Shown here piece by piece: positions 35,652 to 45,733 of a stretch of 64,000 nucleotides of DNA. The translations under genes were made by a program, and so were the position numbers. Position 1 is the first letter of the stretch. Each line of letters begins with the position of its first letter. The notes beneath the pieces are model-generated. The model did no database searches and was not told the origin of the DNA. It saw only the letters and a list, made by a program, of their open reading frames with translations. Source of the DNA: UBA7803 sp034522075 (GTDB taxonomy: Bacteria; Pseudomonadota; Gammaproteobacteria; Pseudomonadales; Azotimanducaceae); contig JAXHLO010000006.1 in the NCBI GenBank assembly GCA_034522075.1, positions 1 to 64,000 of the forward strand. Direction: 5' to 3'.

Positions 35652-35975
35652 TTAACCGAGACTGTGGTCCATGGTATGCGGCACGGTGGTGCGGATCTCA
35701 TGGCCGTGCAGCCGCTTCGCTCGAATGTCGGCAAACGTCTCCTCTATCACTTCTTTACCGCCTGCGCCGGCATGATAGATGTTCGACAGCAGATACAGCG
35801 TGCGCGTCGCCGCCTCGGTGAACACGAATACGGTGTCGATGAAACGATTGTCCTGGAACGTGGGCGGCCGGTCGCCGTCGAAGACCAGCTCGCAGTTCTC
35901 GAATGTACAGTTGTGAAAAGCCTTGCCGTGCAGGTCTATACGCTCGTCGCGGAAGGTTTCGTTCTGGTGGTTCAT
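35652..35975 (-). CDS. Uncharacterised 107-residue protein
   Basis: This is a short soluble protein starting MNHQNETFRDERIDLHG. The N-terminal half (FHNCTFENCELVFDGDRPP, then FQDNRFIDTVFVF) has a weak pentapeptide-repeat-like look with regularly spaced Phe and Cys. The rest is helical. No export signal or catalytic motif is visible. An alternative start six codons earlier is possible. It is separated by about 100 bases from the glycine-zipper gene and on the same strand, so it could be the true first gene of that transcript, but its cytoplasmic character sets it apart. I cannot assign a role. Confidence 0.5.
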   Translation of the reverse strand: MNHQNETFRDERIDLHGKAFHNCTFENCELVFDGDRPPTFQDNRFIDTVFVFTEAATRTLYLLSNIYHAGAGGKEVIEETFADIRAKRLHGHEIRTTVPHTMDHSLG

Positions 35976-36188
35976 GCCGCCTCCAATGCCCATAGTCGTA
36001 GTTGATCACCGCAAATATACACGGCCGGCACGCGCCTTCGCACGGCGCTTGCACGAACGCTCCGGGATGATACGCTCTCCGGGGAGCTGGAAGCCGGGCT
36101 CCACGAGGGGAGTTCGTTGCACATGACAGTCAGGCCAACATTTCGCGGACGAGCCTCGTGCCGTTGATTGCCCCTGTGTTCAATACCC

Positions 36189-38846
36189 ATGCCGGATAAA
36201 TCCTCCGCCCGTGCGTTCAAGCTCGCGGCGGTATATTTCGGCGTGGCCGGGCTTTACATCATCGTCTCGGGCTATCTGCTGTTCGAATTCGAACCAGACC
36301 GCGACGCCTATCTCCTCTACGAGATCATCAAAGGGTTGGGCTTCGTCACAGTCACTTCCGGCCTGCTGTACCTGCTGGCCTACCGTTTCTTCGCCGCCTT
36401 CGGCCGCGAGGCGCAACGCCAGGCAGAGACGGAGGAAGCCCTGCGCACCAGCCGCGACCAGCTCGTGGCGGCACAGAATGTGGCCCGGGTGGGAAGCTGG
36501 GAGGCTGACCTGCAGACCAGGGAGCTGCAGTGGTCGGGAGAGGTGTTCGACATTTTCGGCGTGGAACCCGGCGCCTTCGGCCGGACGCTCGATGCCTTCC
36601 TGGACTACGTTCACGTCGACGACCGGGCCGCTCTGCGTGAGGCACAGGCGCACACCAGGCGGACCCAGCAGCCATTGCAGATGGAGCACCGCATCATCCG
36701 CCCGGACGGCGAGATCCGCTACGTCCTCGAACGCGCTGAGGTGCGCTGCGACGCCTCCGGCAAGCCGGTGTCTCAGATCGGCACGGTACAGGACATCACC
36801 GACCGCAAAGCGGTGGAACTGGAGCTGGAACGGCGCAACCGCCAGCAGGAAACCATCGCCCGGCTGGGCCTGGAGGCACTGAACCACACCGACGCGCAGA
36901 CATTCATGGGCGAGGCCATGGGCGCTGCCGCACGGACCCTGGAGGTGGAGTACACCAAGGTCCTGCAACTGCTGCCCGACCGGGACGCACTCGAACTGGT
37001 GGCCGGCATAGGCTGGCAGCCAGGCCTGGTGGGCCGCGCCACGGTGGCGGCAGACAGCGCGTCGCAGGCGGGCTACACGCTGCTGGCCGGTGAACCCGTG
37101 GTGGTAAAAGATCTGCGCACCGAGCCGAACTTCAGCGGGCCGGCCCTGCTCCTGGATCATGGCGTGGTCAGCGGTATCAGCACCATCATCCGCGACGGTG
37201 ACGAGCCCTGGGGCGTGCTGGGTATTCACACCACCCGGCGCCGCGATTTCGGCGACGCCGAAGTAGCGTTCGTACAATCCCTGGCCAACCTGATCGGCAA
37301 CGTGCTGCAGCGCGACCGGGCAACCCGGGCCACTGAAGAGCACAACCTGTTGCGTCAGCTGGCCAGCGAAGCCGCCGCCCTGGGCGGCTGGGCCCTGGAC
37401 CCGGCCAGCAACACGCTGAAGTGGTCCGAGGAAGTGGCTCGCCTGCACGAAGTGCCCGCCGATTTCACACCGGACCTGGAAACCGGCATCGAGTTCTTCG
37501 CACCCGAACACCGTGACCGGGTACGCCAGTGTTTCGAGGCGTGTCTGCACGAGGGCACCTCCTACGACGAAGAATTTCAGCTCATCACCGCACGCGGCCG
37601 ACGCATCTGGGTACGGGTCATCGGCAAAGCGCAGCGTGACGAGAACGGCCGTATCGTCCAGGTGCACGGCGCCATTCAGGACATCTCGGAGCGCAAAGGG
37701 CTCGAATCCATGCTGCATCAGGCTCAGCGCCTGGAGGCCGTGGGGCAGCTCACCGGCGGCATCGCCCACGACTTCAACAATCTGCTCACGGTGATTCTCG
37801 GCAACGCCGATCTGGCGATTCATGCCAGCAAAGGCGACGAGCATCTCGAGCAACTGGCCCGCACCACCCGGCAGGCCGCCGAGCGCGGCGCCGAGCTGAC
37901 CAGCCAGCTGCTGGCCTATGCCCGCAAGCAGCCGCTGGAACCGCGCGCCACCGACATCAACGGCCTGATCGGCAGCATGGACCCGCTGCTGCGCCGCTCC
38001 CTGGGCGAGAAGATCGAGATCGAACTGGTCCGCCGCGGCGGCGTGTGGAAGGCCATGGTCGACCCGACCCAGCTCGAGTCCGCGATCCTGAACCTGTGTC
38101 TGAATGCCCGCGACGCCATGCCGGAGGGCGGCCGGCTCACGGTGGAAACCGCCAACGTTCACCTGGACGAGGACTACACCCGCCAGCACCTGGAGACCAC
38201 CCCGGGTCAATACGTGATGATCGCGGTGACCGACACCGGCCACGGCGTGCCGCCGGAGCTGGCGGATCGGGTATTCGAGCCGTTCTTCACCACCAAGGCC
38301 TCCGGGCAGGGCAGCGGCCTGGGGCTCAGCATGGTTTTCGGCTTCGCCAAACAGTCTCGGGGGCACGTGAAACTCTATTCCGAGCCCGGCCAGGGCACGA
38401 CGGTGAAGCTGTATGTGCCGCGTACCCGGGAGGAGGGCCGGCCGGCCGAGAGCGCCCCACAGCGGCACGCACCCCGCGGCCACGACGAGAAGATTCTGGT
38501 GGTGGAGGACGACGAACTGGTGCGCCAGTTCGTCGCCCAGCAGGTCGCCGCACTGGGATATCAGGTGCTCACCGCCGCCGATGGCCGACAGGCCCTGGAG
38601 CTAATGCAGGCGAACCCGGACATCGACCTGCTGTTCACCGATGTGGTCATGCCCGGCGGCATGGACGGCCGGCAACTCGCCGATGCTGCCCGGCAGGAAC
38701 ACCCGGACCTGCCGGTGCTGTTCACATCCGGGTATACGGAGAATGCGATCGTTCATCAGGGGCGGCTGGACCCCGGCGTGTTGCTGCTCAACAAACCCTA
38801 CCGGCTCGCCGATCTGGCAGAGAAGCTGCGTCAGGCGCTGGGCTGA
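36189..38846 (+). CDS. Membrane-bound hybrid sensor histidine kinase (TM, PAS, GAF, PAS, HisKA, HATPase, receiver)
   Basis: This kinase of about 885 residues has two membrane helices at the N-terminus (VYFGVAGLYIIVSGYLLF and GFVTVTSGLLYLLAYRFF). A PAS domain (about 90-210), a GAF domain (about 225-380) and a second PAS (about 395-510) follow. HisKA has the phospho-His in GGIAHDFNNLL. The ATPase domain shows NLCLNARDAMPEGGRL, VTDTGHGVP and FFTTKASGQGSGLGLSMVFG. The receiver contains LLFTDVVMPGGM. The transmitter-receiver half is very similar to the kinase at 25209-27533, so the two are paralogues with different sensors. MPDKSS at 36189 is preferred, with an in-frame alternative at 36168. It converges on the LytTR gene and overlaps it by 16 bases. 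Confidence 0.88.
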   Translation: MPDKSSARAFKLAAVYFGVAGLYIIVSGYLLFEFEPDRDAYLLYEIIKGLGFVTVTSGLLYLLAYRFFAAFGREAQRQAETEEALRTSRDQLVAAQNVARVGSWEADLQTRELQWSGEVFDIFGVEPGAFGRTLDAFLDYVHVDDRAALREAQAHTRRTQQPLQMEHRIIRPDGEIRYVLERAEVRCDASGKPVSQIGTVQDITDRKAVELELERRNRQQETIARLGLEALNHTDAQTFMGEAMGAAARTLEVEYTKVLQLLPDRDALELVAGIGWQPGLVGRATVAADSASQAGYTLLAGEPVVVKDLRTEPNFSGPALLLDHGVVSGISTIIRDGDEPWGVLGIHTTRRRDFGDAEVAFVQSLANLIGNVLQRDRATRATEEHNLLRQLASEAAALGGWALDPASNTLKWSEEVARLHEVPADFTPDLETGIEFFAPEHRDRVRQCFEACLHEGTSYDEEFQLITARGRRIWVRVIGKAQRDENGRIVQVHGAIQDISERKGLESMLHQAQRLEAVGQLTGGIAHDFNNLLTVILGNADLAIHASKGDEHLEQLARTTRQAAERGAELTSQLLAYARKQPLEPRATDINGLIGSMDPLLRRSLGEKIEIELVRRGGVWKAMVDPTQLESAILNLCLNARDAMPEGGRLTVETANVHLDEDYTRQHLETTPGQYVMIAVTDTGHGVPPELADRVFEPFFTTKASGQGSGLGLSMVFGFAKQSRGHVKLYSEPGQGTTVKLYVPRTREEGRPAESAPQRHAPRGHDEKILVVEDDELVRQFVAQQVAALGYQVLTAADGRQALELMQANPDIDLLFTDVVMPGGMDGRQLADAARQEHPDLPVLFTSGYTENAIVHQGRLDPGVLLLNKPYRLADLAEKLRQALG

Positions 38847-39721
38847 CGCTGTTGCGACTCCAGAGTCAGGCGCGGCAATACCTGCGCCGAGCGATAGCGG
38901 CTCAATGGCAGGCGGACGCCATCGTCACCTACCCAGATCCATAAAGCGCGGCCGCTGCGCTGCAGGCGCGATACGGCGTGGACGTTCACCGCGTGCGAAC
39001 GATGTATCTGTACGAATGGCTCCGGCAACTGCGCCATGAGCTCCTTCAGCGGCATGCCCACGGCCGTTTTGCGCCACTGACCCGCTTGCCGGTAGTGCAC
39101 GTAACAATAGTGGTCATCGACGGACACATGAGTCACGGCATCCGCCGGTAGATCGATGCCGGTCCGTCCGGCCTCCAGGCGCACGCGCGGCTGCTCTGCG
39201 GCGGCCTCCGGGCGTGCAGCGGCAAGGCGCTCGTTGAGCCTGGTCAGGCGCTCGATCTCGACGCGCCGGTTGCGGCCCAGATATGTCTGGGTGAACACCC
39301 AGGTCACGGCGAGCCACACCGGACTCAGACGCAGGAAGTGAGAGATCTGACCCGGCGAGTGGACATCTTCGTGCAGGGCCAGAGTCAGCGGGTCATCGAA
39401 TACCACCAGGAAGAATCCGAGCAGGTAACTGGCCGCCGAAACCGCCCAGACATGCCAGACCCGCACATGACGTACCCAGCCGCGCGTATCGGCCACGGCC
39501 AGCAGACCGCCGAGCACGGCGAACCAGAGCACATAGGTGACGGCGATCTGCGTGCCGTGCAGCAGTACGTGAGCCAGGTTCCAGGGACCGGGGAGAGAGA
39601 GATGCAGCACCACCACACTGGCGAACACCAGCGCGTACACCAGCAACAGCAGGCGCGAGAGTTCGCCTAAACCCAGACGCGGCGTCAGGGTCAGTGTCCA
39701 ATACGAGCGGGCCAGTTCCAC
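38831..39721 (-). CDS. Membrane-anchored LytTR-type transcription regulator
   Basis: The 296-residue protein has four hydrophobic segments in the first 150 residues (LLLLVYALVFASVVVLHLSL, VTYVLWFAVLGGLLAVA, WAVSAASYLLGFFLVVF, SPVWLAVTWVFTQTYL). A short coiled linker follows (VEIERLTRLNERLAAARP). The C-terminal LytTR DNA-binding domain shows DAVTHVSVDDHYCYVHY, KELMAQLPEPFVQIHRSHAV and NVHAVSRLQRSGRALWIWVG. It has no receiver domain, so sensing is probably through the membrane part. It is transcribed away from the methyltransferase-like gene at 39908, an obvious candidate target, with 186 bases between the two starts. Confidence 0.85.
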   Translation of the reverse strand: MELARSYWTLTLTPRLGLGELSRLLLLVYALVFASVVVLHLSLPGPWNLAHVLLHGTQIAVTYVLWFAVLGGLLAVADTRGWVRHVRVWHVWAVSAASYLLGFFLVVFDDPLTLALHEDVHSPGQISHFLRLSPVWLAVTWVFTQTYLGRNRRVEIERLTRLNERLAAARPEAAAEQPRVRLEAGRTGIDLPADAVTHVSVDDHYCYVHYRQAGQWRKTAVGMPLKELMAQLPEPFVQIHRSHAVNVHAVSRLQRSGRALWIWVGDDGVRLPLSRYRSAQVLPRLTLESQQRQPSA

Positions 39722-39907
39722 GGTTTTCCTGTACTCCCAGAGGTGTCCATTTTACGGCGCGGGGCCCGTCCCGTTAACGCTGTGACGTCACCACTGGCGA
39801 ACGCCCCTGACCCACTCACGAAAAAACTCCCGCATTGGCGAAGAACCGCTTGCCGGGCTTGCAGACGAATCACAAGGTGTGCGGCATTGCCCAGCCAGGA
39901 GAGATCC

Positions 39908-41047
39908 ATGACCAGCACGCCGGAACCAGCGGCGCCCGCGGCCAGCCGAGCCGCATGGCTGCTCTACAGTCTGATCGTGCTGGAGATCCTGTTCATGGTC
40001 TCACCCATCGCCGCGTACTACTACGCGGTCTACGGGGCACCATTGAACGCTCTGGCACAACTGCCGTCGACGGCCTGGCTGGTCCAGCACATTCTGCCCC
40101 ACTTCAGCTACAGCGACAGTGCGGCGGTGAATGCGGCCATCGTCGCGAGCTGGCCGCTGATCCTGCTGGGACTCGCCGCTTTCCTGGCCGGTTTCGTGCA
40201 GATTTACGGGGCCCGCTTCGGCGGCCGGGGAGCCGTTGCCGGGGGGCTGTACCGGCACATCCGGCATCCCCAATACGTGGCGCTGGCCATCGTCGGGCTG
40301 GGGACCACGTTGTTCTGGTCGCGGTTCCTGGTGCTGGTCGCGTTCGTGGTCATGCTGTGCCTTTACAGTGCACTGGCACGCGCCGAAGAACGCTTCTGTC
40401 TGCAGCGTTTCGGAGACGATCTACCGGACTACATGAACCGCACCGGACGCTTTCTACCGCTGCCGCCTGGAAGCGCTGGCAGGCCGGTTCCTACCCGGCC
40501 TGCCACCCCGGGGTGGCAACGGGCAGCCGGCGGGGCGATGCTGTGCGCCTTGCTGGTAGCCCTGACCGTGGCAGCCGGCTGGCAGGTGCGCCGGCACACC
40601 CTGGCGAGCCTGCAGGTGGAGCGCCTGGGTCCCCATGCCCTGCTGTTCGTCGCTCCGGCGGCGGCCGCTGATCGCGAGCGGGTCGCCGGGCTCCTGGCGG
40701 ACCGATTGGGCGACACGGCCCGCCTGGTTTATCTGGTGCCGGCCGCCTGGAGTGTGCCGGAGCTGGGTTTACAGCCGCAGACAGGCACGACAAAAGATGC
40801 CGGCGCGGAGCTTGCCTATCCCACCACCCACGGCAACACCGGCGGCTACGACCGCAGCCGGATACGGGCACTGATCGCGGAACCGGTTGTTCACGGTGCG
40901 GCGCCGGCCGGCAGGGATCTACTGGCGGCCGCCGTCAGGGTGCGGCCGCTGCAGGTCGTGGACATCGATCTGCAGGCAGCATCCGTCTCGGCGCCGCAGC
41001 CTGCCGGCCCCAGCCTCTGGGGCGACATCCCTGTGCCCGTCTACTGA
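39908..41047 (+). CDS. Isoprenylcysteine methyltransferase-like membrane protein with extra C-terminal domain
   Basis: The 379-residue protein has five or six membrane segments in its first half. It contains the ICMT/PEMT methyl-donor site text GGLYRHIRHPQYVALAIVGL and AEERFCLQRFGDDLPDYMNR. After another membrane helix (AAGGAMLCALLVALTVAAGW) comes a soluble domain of about 150 residues (GPHALLFVAPAAAADRERVA, then RLGDTARLVYLVPAAWSVPE) that I do not recognise and that is absent from ordinary ICMT-like proteins of about 200 residues. An AGGAG site precedes the ATG at 39908. It is divergent from the LytTR regulator, and a second ICMT-like gene follows after 25 bases. Confidence 0.7.
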   Translation: MTSTPEPAAPAASRAAWLLYSLIVLEILFMVSPIAAYYYAVYGAPLNALAQLPSTAWLVQHILPHFSYSDSAAVNAAIVASWPLILLGLAAFLAGFVQIYGARFGGRGAVAGGLYRHIRHPQYVALAIVGLGTTLFWSRFLVLVAFVVMLCLYSALARAEERFCLQRFGDDLPDYMNRTGRFLPLPPGSAGRPVPTRPATPGWQRAAGGAMLCALLVALTVAAGWQVRRHTLASLQVERLGPHALLFVAPAAAADRERVAGLLADRLGDTARLVYLVPAAWSVPELGLQPQTGTTKDAGAELAYPTTHGNTGGYDRSRIRALIAEPVVHGAAPAGRDLLAAAVRVRPLQVVDIDLQAASVSAPQPAGPSLWGDIPVPVY

Positions 41048-41072
41048 TACTGAGCCAACGGAGACCACCACC

Positions 41073-41534
41073 ATGCGACACCTGTTACCGCCGTTGCTGT
41101 TCGTCGTCTGCCTGCTCGCCGGCGTCACCGGCCACCTCCTGTGGCCGGAGGGCGCATGGCTGACGGCCCCGTATACGTTACTGGGCTTGATTCCCGCAGG
41201 ACTGGGAATCTGGCTGCTGATCCGGGCCAACGCGCTGTTCACCCGGGCCGGGACCAATATTCACACCTTCCGCGACCCTGACGTGCTGGTCACCGAAGGC
41301 GTATTCCGCATCAGCCGCAACCCCATGTACCTTGGTTTTCTGGTGTTACTGGCTGGCGCTGCCGTGGGCCTGGGGAGCACTGCCGCCAGCGTTGACCGCC
41401 GGAGTTTTCTTCCTGGCCGCCAGCTTCTGGTACATCCCGTTCGAAGAACGGGCCTGCAAGGCCGGTTTTGGCGACGCCGTACCGACGCTGATCAGGACGA
41501 CCCACGCGGGCGCTGGTCTGCGAGTTCCTCCTGA
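41073..41534 (+). CDS. Isoprenylcysteine methyltransferase-like membrane protein, frameshifted
   Basis: The protein starts MRHLLPPLLFVVCLLAGVTG and has at least two membrane helices. The conserved site GVFRISRNPMYLGFLVLLAG is that of the ICMT/PEMT family. After about 41390 the expected text continues in another frame (AGVFFLAASFWYIPFEERAC, then KAGFGDA), and a further shift is needed to reach a normal C-terminal end near 41530. Two indels within 150 bases break an otherwise well conserved 150-residue protein. It follows the larger ICMT-like gene on the same strand and presumably modifies a related small substrate. Neither the methyl acceptor nor the reaction can be named from sequence. Confidence 0.6.
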   Translation: MRHLLPPLLFVVCLLAGVTGHLLWPEGAWLTAPYTLLGLIPAGLGIWLLIRANALFTRAGTNIHTFRDPDVLVTEGVFRISRNPMYLGFLVLLAGAAVGLGSTAASVDRRSFLPGRQLLVHPVRRTGLQGRFWRRRTDADQDDPRGRWSASSS

Positions 41535-41537
41535 CCG

Positions 41538-43130
41538 CTATCGCCCCGCCGCCGCTTCCGCAGGCGCGGCGGGACGCTCACCGAACATCTCGTCCACGTG
41601 GGCCTGCGGCAGGGGCTGCGTGAGCTTGGATACTCCCACCGTGACCAGGACCGAGACGATCTCGCCCATGGCCGCGCAGGAGTAGGGGTTGGGCGATTCG
41701 CCGGCCAGCCAGATGACCGCGCGCTGCACAGCGCCCGGGGCGAACCAGGCCGGGTCGAGCAGGCCGGTATGCAGTACCACGAACGTGCCGAACCCGGTGA
41801 GCAGGCCGGCATAGGCGCCCTTGGCGGTGACGCCGCGCCACAGCGCCCCCACCACCAGAGGCCCGGCAAAGGCCGCCATCATGCCGCCGCTGCCGATCCA
41901 GACGATGAGCGCGATGTTCACATCCAGCAGCGCCCAGGCCATGCCCATGGCCAGCACGAGCACGGCCACGGTGGAAACCCGGCTCAACCACAGCACCCGA
42001 TGGTCGAGTTCTTCGGCACTGAGGTTGCCGTGCAGGCGCGGGGCGATGCTGCGCCGGTAGAGATCGTTGGCGACGATCTGCGAGGACGACACCACCAGCC
42101 CGTCGGCGGTGCTCATAACGGCTGACAGCACGCCGATGCCGATCAGCGCGGCCAGCCAGGTCGGGAACAGCTCGATGAAGAGCATGGGCAGGGCACTGTT
42201 CGGGTTGGCGCCGGGCTCATACAGCGCATCACCGAGCAGGGCCCGGGACAGCAGCCCGGCCAGACCGAGCATGCCGAGAGTCAGGCCGAAGGCGAACGCC
42301 AGCTTGACGAAATTCATCTGCTTGCCCGTGGCCTTGAGCGCCCACAGTTTGTTGCCCAGGTGCGGCAGCATGCCCAGCGGCATATGGGCAAGGACGATGG
42401 CCACCAGCGACCACCAGGAGTGATACAACGGGGTGGCCGGATTCAGCGGCTTCACCAGATTCTCGTCCTGCTCGGCCAGGTTCGACACGACCCCGGAGAA
42501 ACCGCCATCGACGCCGACGCCGAACACCACCAGCACGATGACCACCACCGCCAGGGCCAGCATCATGAAACCCTGCACTCCGTCGGTAAGGATGTCCGCA
42601 TGAGCCCCGCCGAGCACCACATAGAAGAGCAGCACCAGGGTGGTGATGAGCAATGCCCATTCCTTGGGCAGACCCAGCATGACCTCGAACATGACCAGAC
42701 CGGAAACCAGTTGCCCGGCCAGATAGAACAACAGTACCAGGGACATGAGGGTCACCAGCACGCGTACGCCTTCCGACTGATAACGATCGCCCAGGTACTC
42801 GGGAATGGACCGGTTGCCGAAGCGGTTACCGGAGGTGGCGATCAGGCGCATGCAGATGAGCACGCCGAAATACAGACCGATGGGGTAGAGGAAGTTACCC
42901 CACTGCGCCGCCATGCCCCACTCGTAACCCAGCGCGGGCGTGCCGAGGAAGGTGGCACCGCTGGCGGTGGATGCCGCAAAGGCGAGGGCCAGGAACACGG
43001 CGCCGTAGGAGCCCCGGGCGGTGGCGAAATCGTCGGCGTGCTTGATGCGCCGCTGGGCGAACAGCCCGATGCCCACCATCAGACCGATATAGACGAACAG
43101 AAACAGCCACGACCAGGCAACCAACGACAT
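41538..43130 (-). CDS. Sodium:solute symporter (SSS family)
   Basis: The 530-residue transporter has about thirteen hydrophobic segments. It starts with a membrane helix and the family element AFAASTASGATFLGTPALGY. The segment GIGVLSAVMSTADGLVVSSS is the TM8 sodium-site region. It contains a Cys-bearing C-terminal end (YSCAAMGEIVSVLVTVGVSK). It is distinct from the PutP-like symporter at 27657, with a different N-terminus and longer C-terminus. The substrate is unknown; monocarboxylates, sugars or proline are all possible in this family. It is divergent from the DUF3300 gene, with 165 bases between starts. Confidence 0.85.
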   Translation of the reverse strand: MSLVAWSWLFLFVYIGLMVGIGLFAQRRIKHADDFATARGSYGAVFLALAFAASTASGATFLGTPALGYEWGMAAQWGNFLYPIGLYFGVLICMRLIATSGNRFGNRSIPEYLGDRYQSEGVRVLVTLMSLVLLFYLAGQLVSGLVMFEVMLGLPKEWALLITTLVLLFYVVLGGAHADILTDGVQGFMMLALAVVVIVLVVFGVGVDGGFSGVVSNLAEQDENLVKPLNPATPLYHSWWSLVAIVLAHMPLGMLPHLGNKLWALKATGKQMNFVKLAFAFGLTLGMLGLAGLLSRALLGDALYEPGANPNSALPMLFIELFPTWLAALIGIGVLSAVMSTADGLVVSSSQIVANDLYRRSIAPRLHGNLSAEELDHRVLWLSRVSTVAVLVLAMGMAWALLDVNIALIVWIGSGGMMAAFAGPLVVGALWRGVTAKGAYAGLLTGFGTFVVLHTGLLDPAWFAPGAVQRAVIWLAGESPNPYSCAAMGEIVSVLVTVGVSKLTQPLPQAHVDEMFGERPAAPAEAAAGR

Positions 43131-43295
43131 GAATCAACCTCGCTCCCCCGAAGGCCGCTTAAGTTACGGGAGTAGCCGGCGGAGTCGACGCCGTCGCGCT
43201 GATGCTTATCCCGGGCTGAAGCCGAGTGTTCAGGTCTGGCAGACCTACACATGATCCCAGTCGTCATCCCGCGCATCGCCCGAACGAGGTGGACC

Positions 43296-44558
43296 ATGCG
43301 TCCCAGGCTGCCCGCAATGCTGACGAACCTGAGCTGGTCTCTGGCCCTGGGCTGCCTGCTCGCCCTGACCCCGGCCCACGGTGCGCAGCCGGAGGAAGCC
43401 CGGTCCTTGTCGGCGGCCGAGCTGGATGCACTCGTCGGGCCGGTGGCGCTCTATCCCGATGATCTCCTCGCCCTGGTGCTGCCGGCCGCCACCTACCCGC
43501 TGCAGGTGGTTCAGGCGGCCCGCCTGCTGGAAGACCTGGAAGACCACCCCGAACGCACTGCTGAGGAAGACTGGGACGAATCCGTGGTGGCGCTGCTCAA
43601 CTATCCGGACGTGCTCGATCAGCTCAACGGTGATCTGGACTGGACCTGGGAACTCGGCCAGGCAGTCCTGCACCAGGAACCGGCGCTGCTTGCCGCGGTG
43701 AAACGATTCCGCCAGGAAGCGCACCGAACCGGCAATCTCGCCTCCGATGAGTACCAGCGCGTGAGCGTCGAAAACGGCACCGTCCGTATCCGGCCTGCCG
43801 ACCCGCAGGTGCTCGACGTTCCCTGACCACGATCCGGCCGAGGTACAGACCTACGTCGACACGCCAGCGTACCGCTACGATCCCCGGCCGCATCGGCCGA
43901 CGCTTCGACCGGATCGCCGCGCGATCAGTTCCTTGCCGCCAGCCGCCACTTCTGGGGCGTCACCAGCGTGTTCAGCATCGGCTGGCAGACGGGCAACGTG
44001 CACTACCACCTGCATCAGCACCGCAGCCATCCCTACTATGGCCGCAGTTACGCCTACCAGCAGCACCGTTACTGGCGCCCGCGCAACAGCTTCGGCTATC
44101 GGGAACACCCGGCTTGGCGCCACCACCCCGGCAACCGCTGGCGTACCCATGGCTACCGTCAGCACGACAGGCCCCGACACCAGGAGGGGCGTGACGATGA
44201 ACGCGCGCAACGGCCGCGGGAGCGCCAGCCGGATGCCGCGGACCGGCAACGCCGGCAGCAGCCTCCGCCGCAGCGGCAGGAGCAGCCACGGGGCACCCGG
44301 CAGTGGCGGGCCGGCAGCGAGCCGCGCGGCCGTGCTGCGGAAATCCGCCCGCGGCCCGGATCCCGGGCGTTCAAGGCAGATGCACCGCGACAGAGCGCCC
44401 GCCGGGCGCCTGGAGGCAGGGGGCCGCGCGGCCAGAGGCACGGGGCCGCGTGCCAGGGCACGGGGCCGAGCAGTAGAACGTGCCGTAGAACGAGCCCGTT
44501 CCCCAGAGCGGGGCCGCCATCCCCACTGACCCGGTTATCGAGTGCCCGCCTCGACTAA
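43296..44558 (+). pseudogene. DUF3300 protein, frameshifted
   Basis: The protein starts at the ATG at 43296 with GAGGTGG upstream and a signal peptide (SLALGCLLALTPAHGAQP). The conserved domain shows LDALVGPVALYPDDLLALVL, PLQVVQAARLLEDL, ESVVALLNYPDVLDQLNGDL and VSVENGTVRIRPADPQVLDV, all DUF3300 hallmarks. The frame then stops at 43826. The expected continuation (FSIGWQTGNVHYHLHQHRS) and the low-complexity Arg/Gln/Pro-rich tail lie in another frame up to about 44558. At least two indels between 43815 and 43970 are needed. DUF3300 proteins are exported and of unknown function. The 3' limit is uncertain. Confidence 0.65.
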
Positions 44559-44727
44559 TTCCATTCTATTACTTGGGCTCGCATCTTTATTACTGAAAGG
44601 TTGGCGCCGCGGTTCGTCGTACCCGGTAACCGCCGGGCGCAGAATGAAGCCTGTGTTCCATTGAAGCAGGTATCGGTCCGACATAGGGGATCGTGCCGAA
44701 TTCAGCCTGTTTTAGGACCAGAGCGTT

Positions 44728-45733
44728 ATGTATCAGGGCCACGCTGGGGTGGTCTCGCCCACATGGCGAGACTACGTGGAGATGTGCAAGCCGCGCGTCG
44801 TACTGCTCATGCTGATTACGGCGGCTGTAGGCATGTTTCTCGCCATACCTGCCGCCGAGGGTCTGCCCGGGCTGACGCTGCTGGTGCTCACCATGCTGGG
44901 CATCGCCCTGGTGGCAGGCTCGGCGGCCGTGATCAATCACGTTGCCGATGCGCATATCGACGCGCGCATGTCGCGTACCGATCGCCGCCCCATGGTGCAG
45001 GGGCGGATTCCCGCGCCGCGGGCCATGCTGTTTTCCGCGGTCCTGGCCATTACCGGCATGTCGGTACTCACTTTCGGCGTGAATCCCGCAACGGCCTGGC
45101 TCAATCTGGTGTCCTGGGCGGGTTACGGCATCATCTACACGCTCTACCTCAAGCATCTGACGCCGCAGAACATCGTCATCGGCGGCCTGTTCGGCGCAGC
45201 ACCCCCGCTGTTCGGCTGGACGGCAGTCACCGGCACCATTGCTGTGGAACCGCTGCTGCTGGTGGCCATCATCTTCGTCTGGACACCGCCGCACTTCTGG
45301 GCGCTGGCGCTGGACCGGCTCGACGAATACAGCAACGCCGGCGTTCCCATGCTGCCGGTCACCCACGGCAAGGCCGGACATGGCGGCAGATCTTCGGCCA
45401 GGACGCTGGTCCCCGGCGGCAGGTCAGCGTATCCCGCCATACCTCATCGGCATCGAGCTGACCGCTGATCCGGCATGCCGCCATCGTTGCTGCGACGGCC
45501 GCTTCATCTACTGGGCAGCAGCCGTGCTGCGGCAACGCCCGGGCGCGGAAATAGCTACGTTCCGATTCTCCATCGTGTACCTGGGATTGCTGTTCCTCGC
45601 CCTGGTCATCGTATCACTGATCCGGCGGCCGGCAGCCGGGCAGGCGAGCGGCGGCGCGGAGCAGGAGCACATGGAATTCGAACGTGGTATGGGAGCGGGC
45701 GGCCAAGCCGCGCAGACAAGGGAGAGGCAGTGA
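44728..45733 (+). CDS. ctaB: Protoheme IX farnesyltransferase (heme O synthase), C-terminal frameshift
   Basis: This inner-membrane prenyltransferase converts heme B to heme O for the oxidase encoded nearby. It starts with DYVEMCKPRVVLLMLITAAV. The first Asp-rich motif is NHVADAHIDARMSRTDRRPM and the second region contains FVWTPPHFWALALDRLDEYS. The frame breaks after the conserved MLPVTHGKA near 45375. Later family text appears in other frames (PYLIGIELTADPA, RFIYWAAAV, ATFRFSIVYLGLLFLALVIV) and ends at 45733. At least one or two indels are required, and the catalytic half is intact. It runs toward the oxidase operon, which is on the opposite strand. Confidence 0.85.

Noticed and set aside
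36180..38483. Minus-strand frame of about 770 codons
   Set aside because: It is antisense to the membrane hybrid kinase with its complete domain set.
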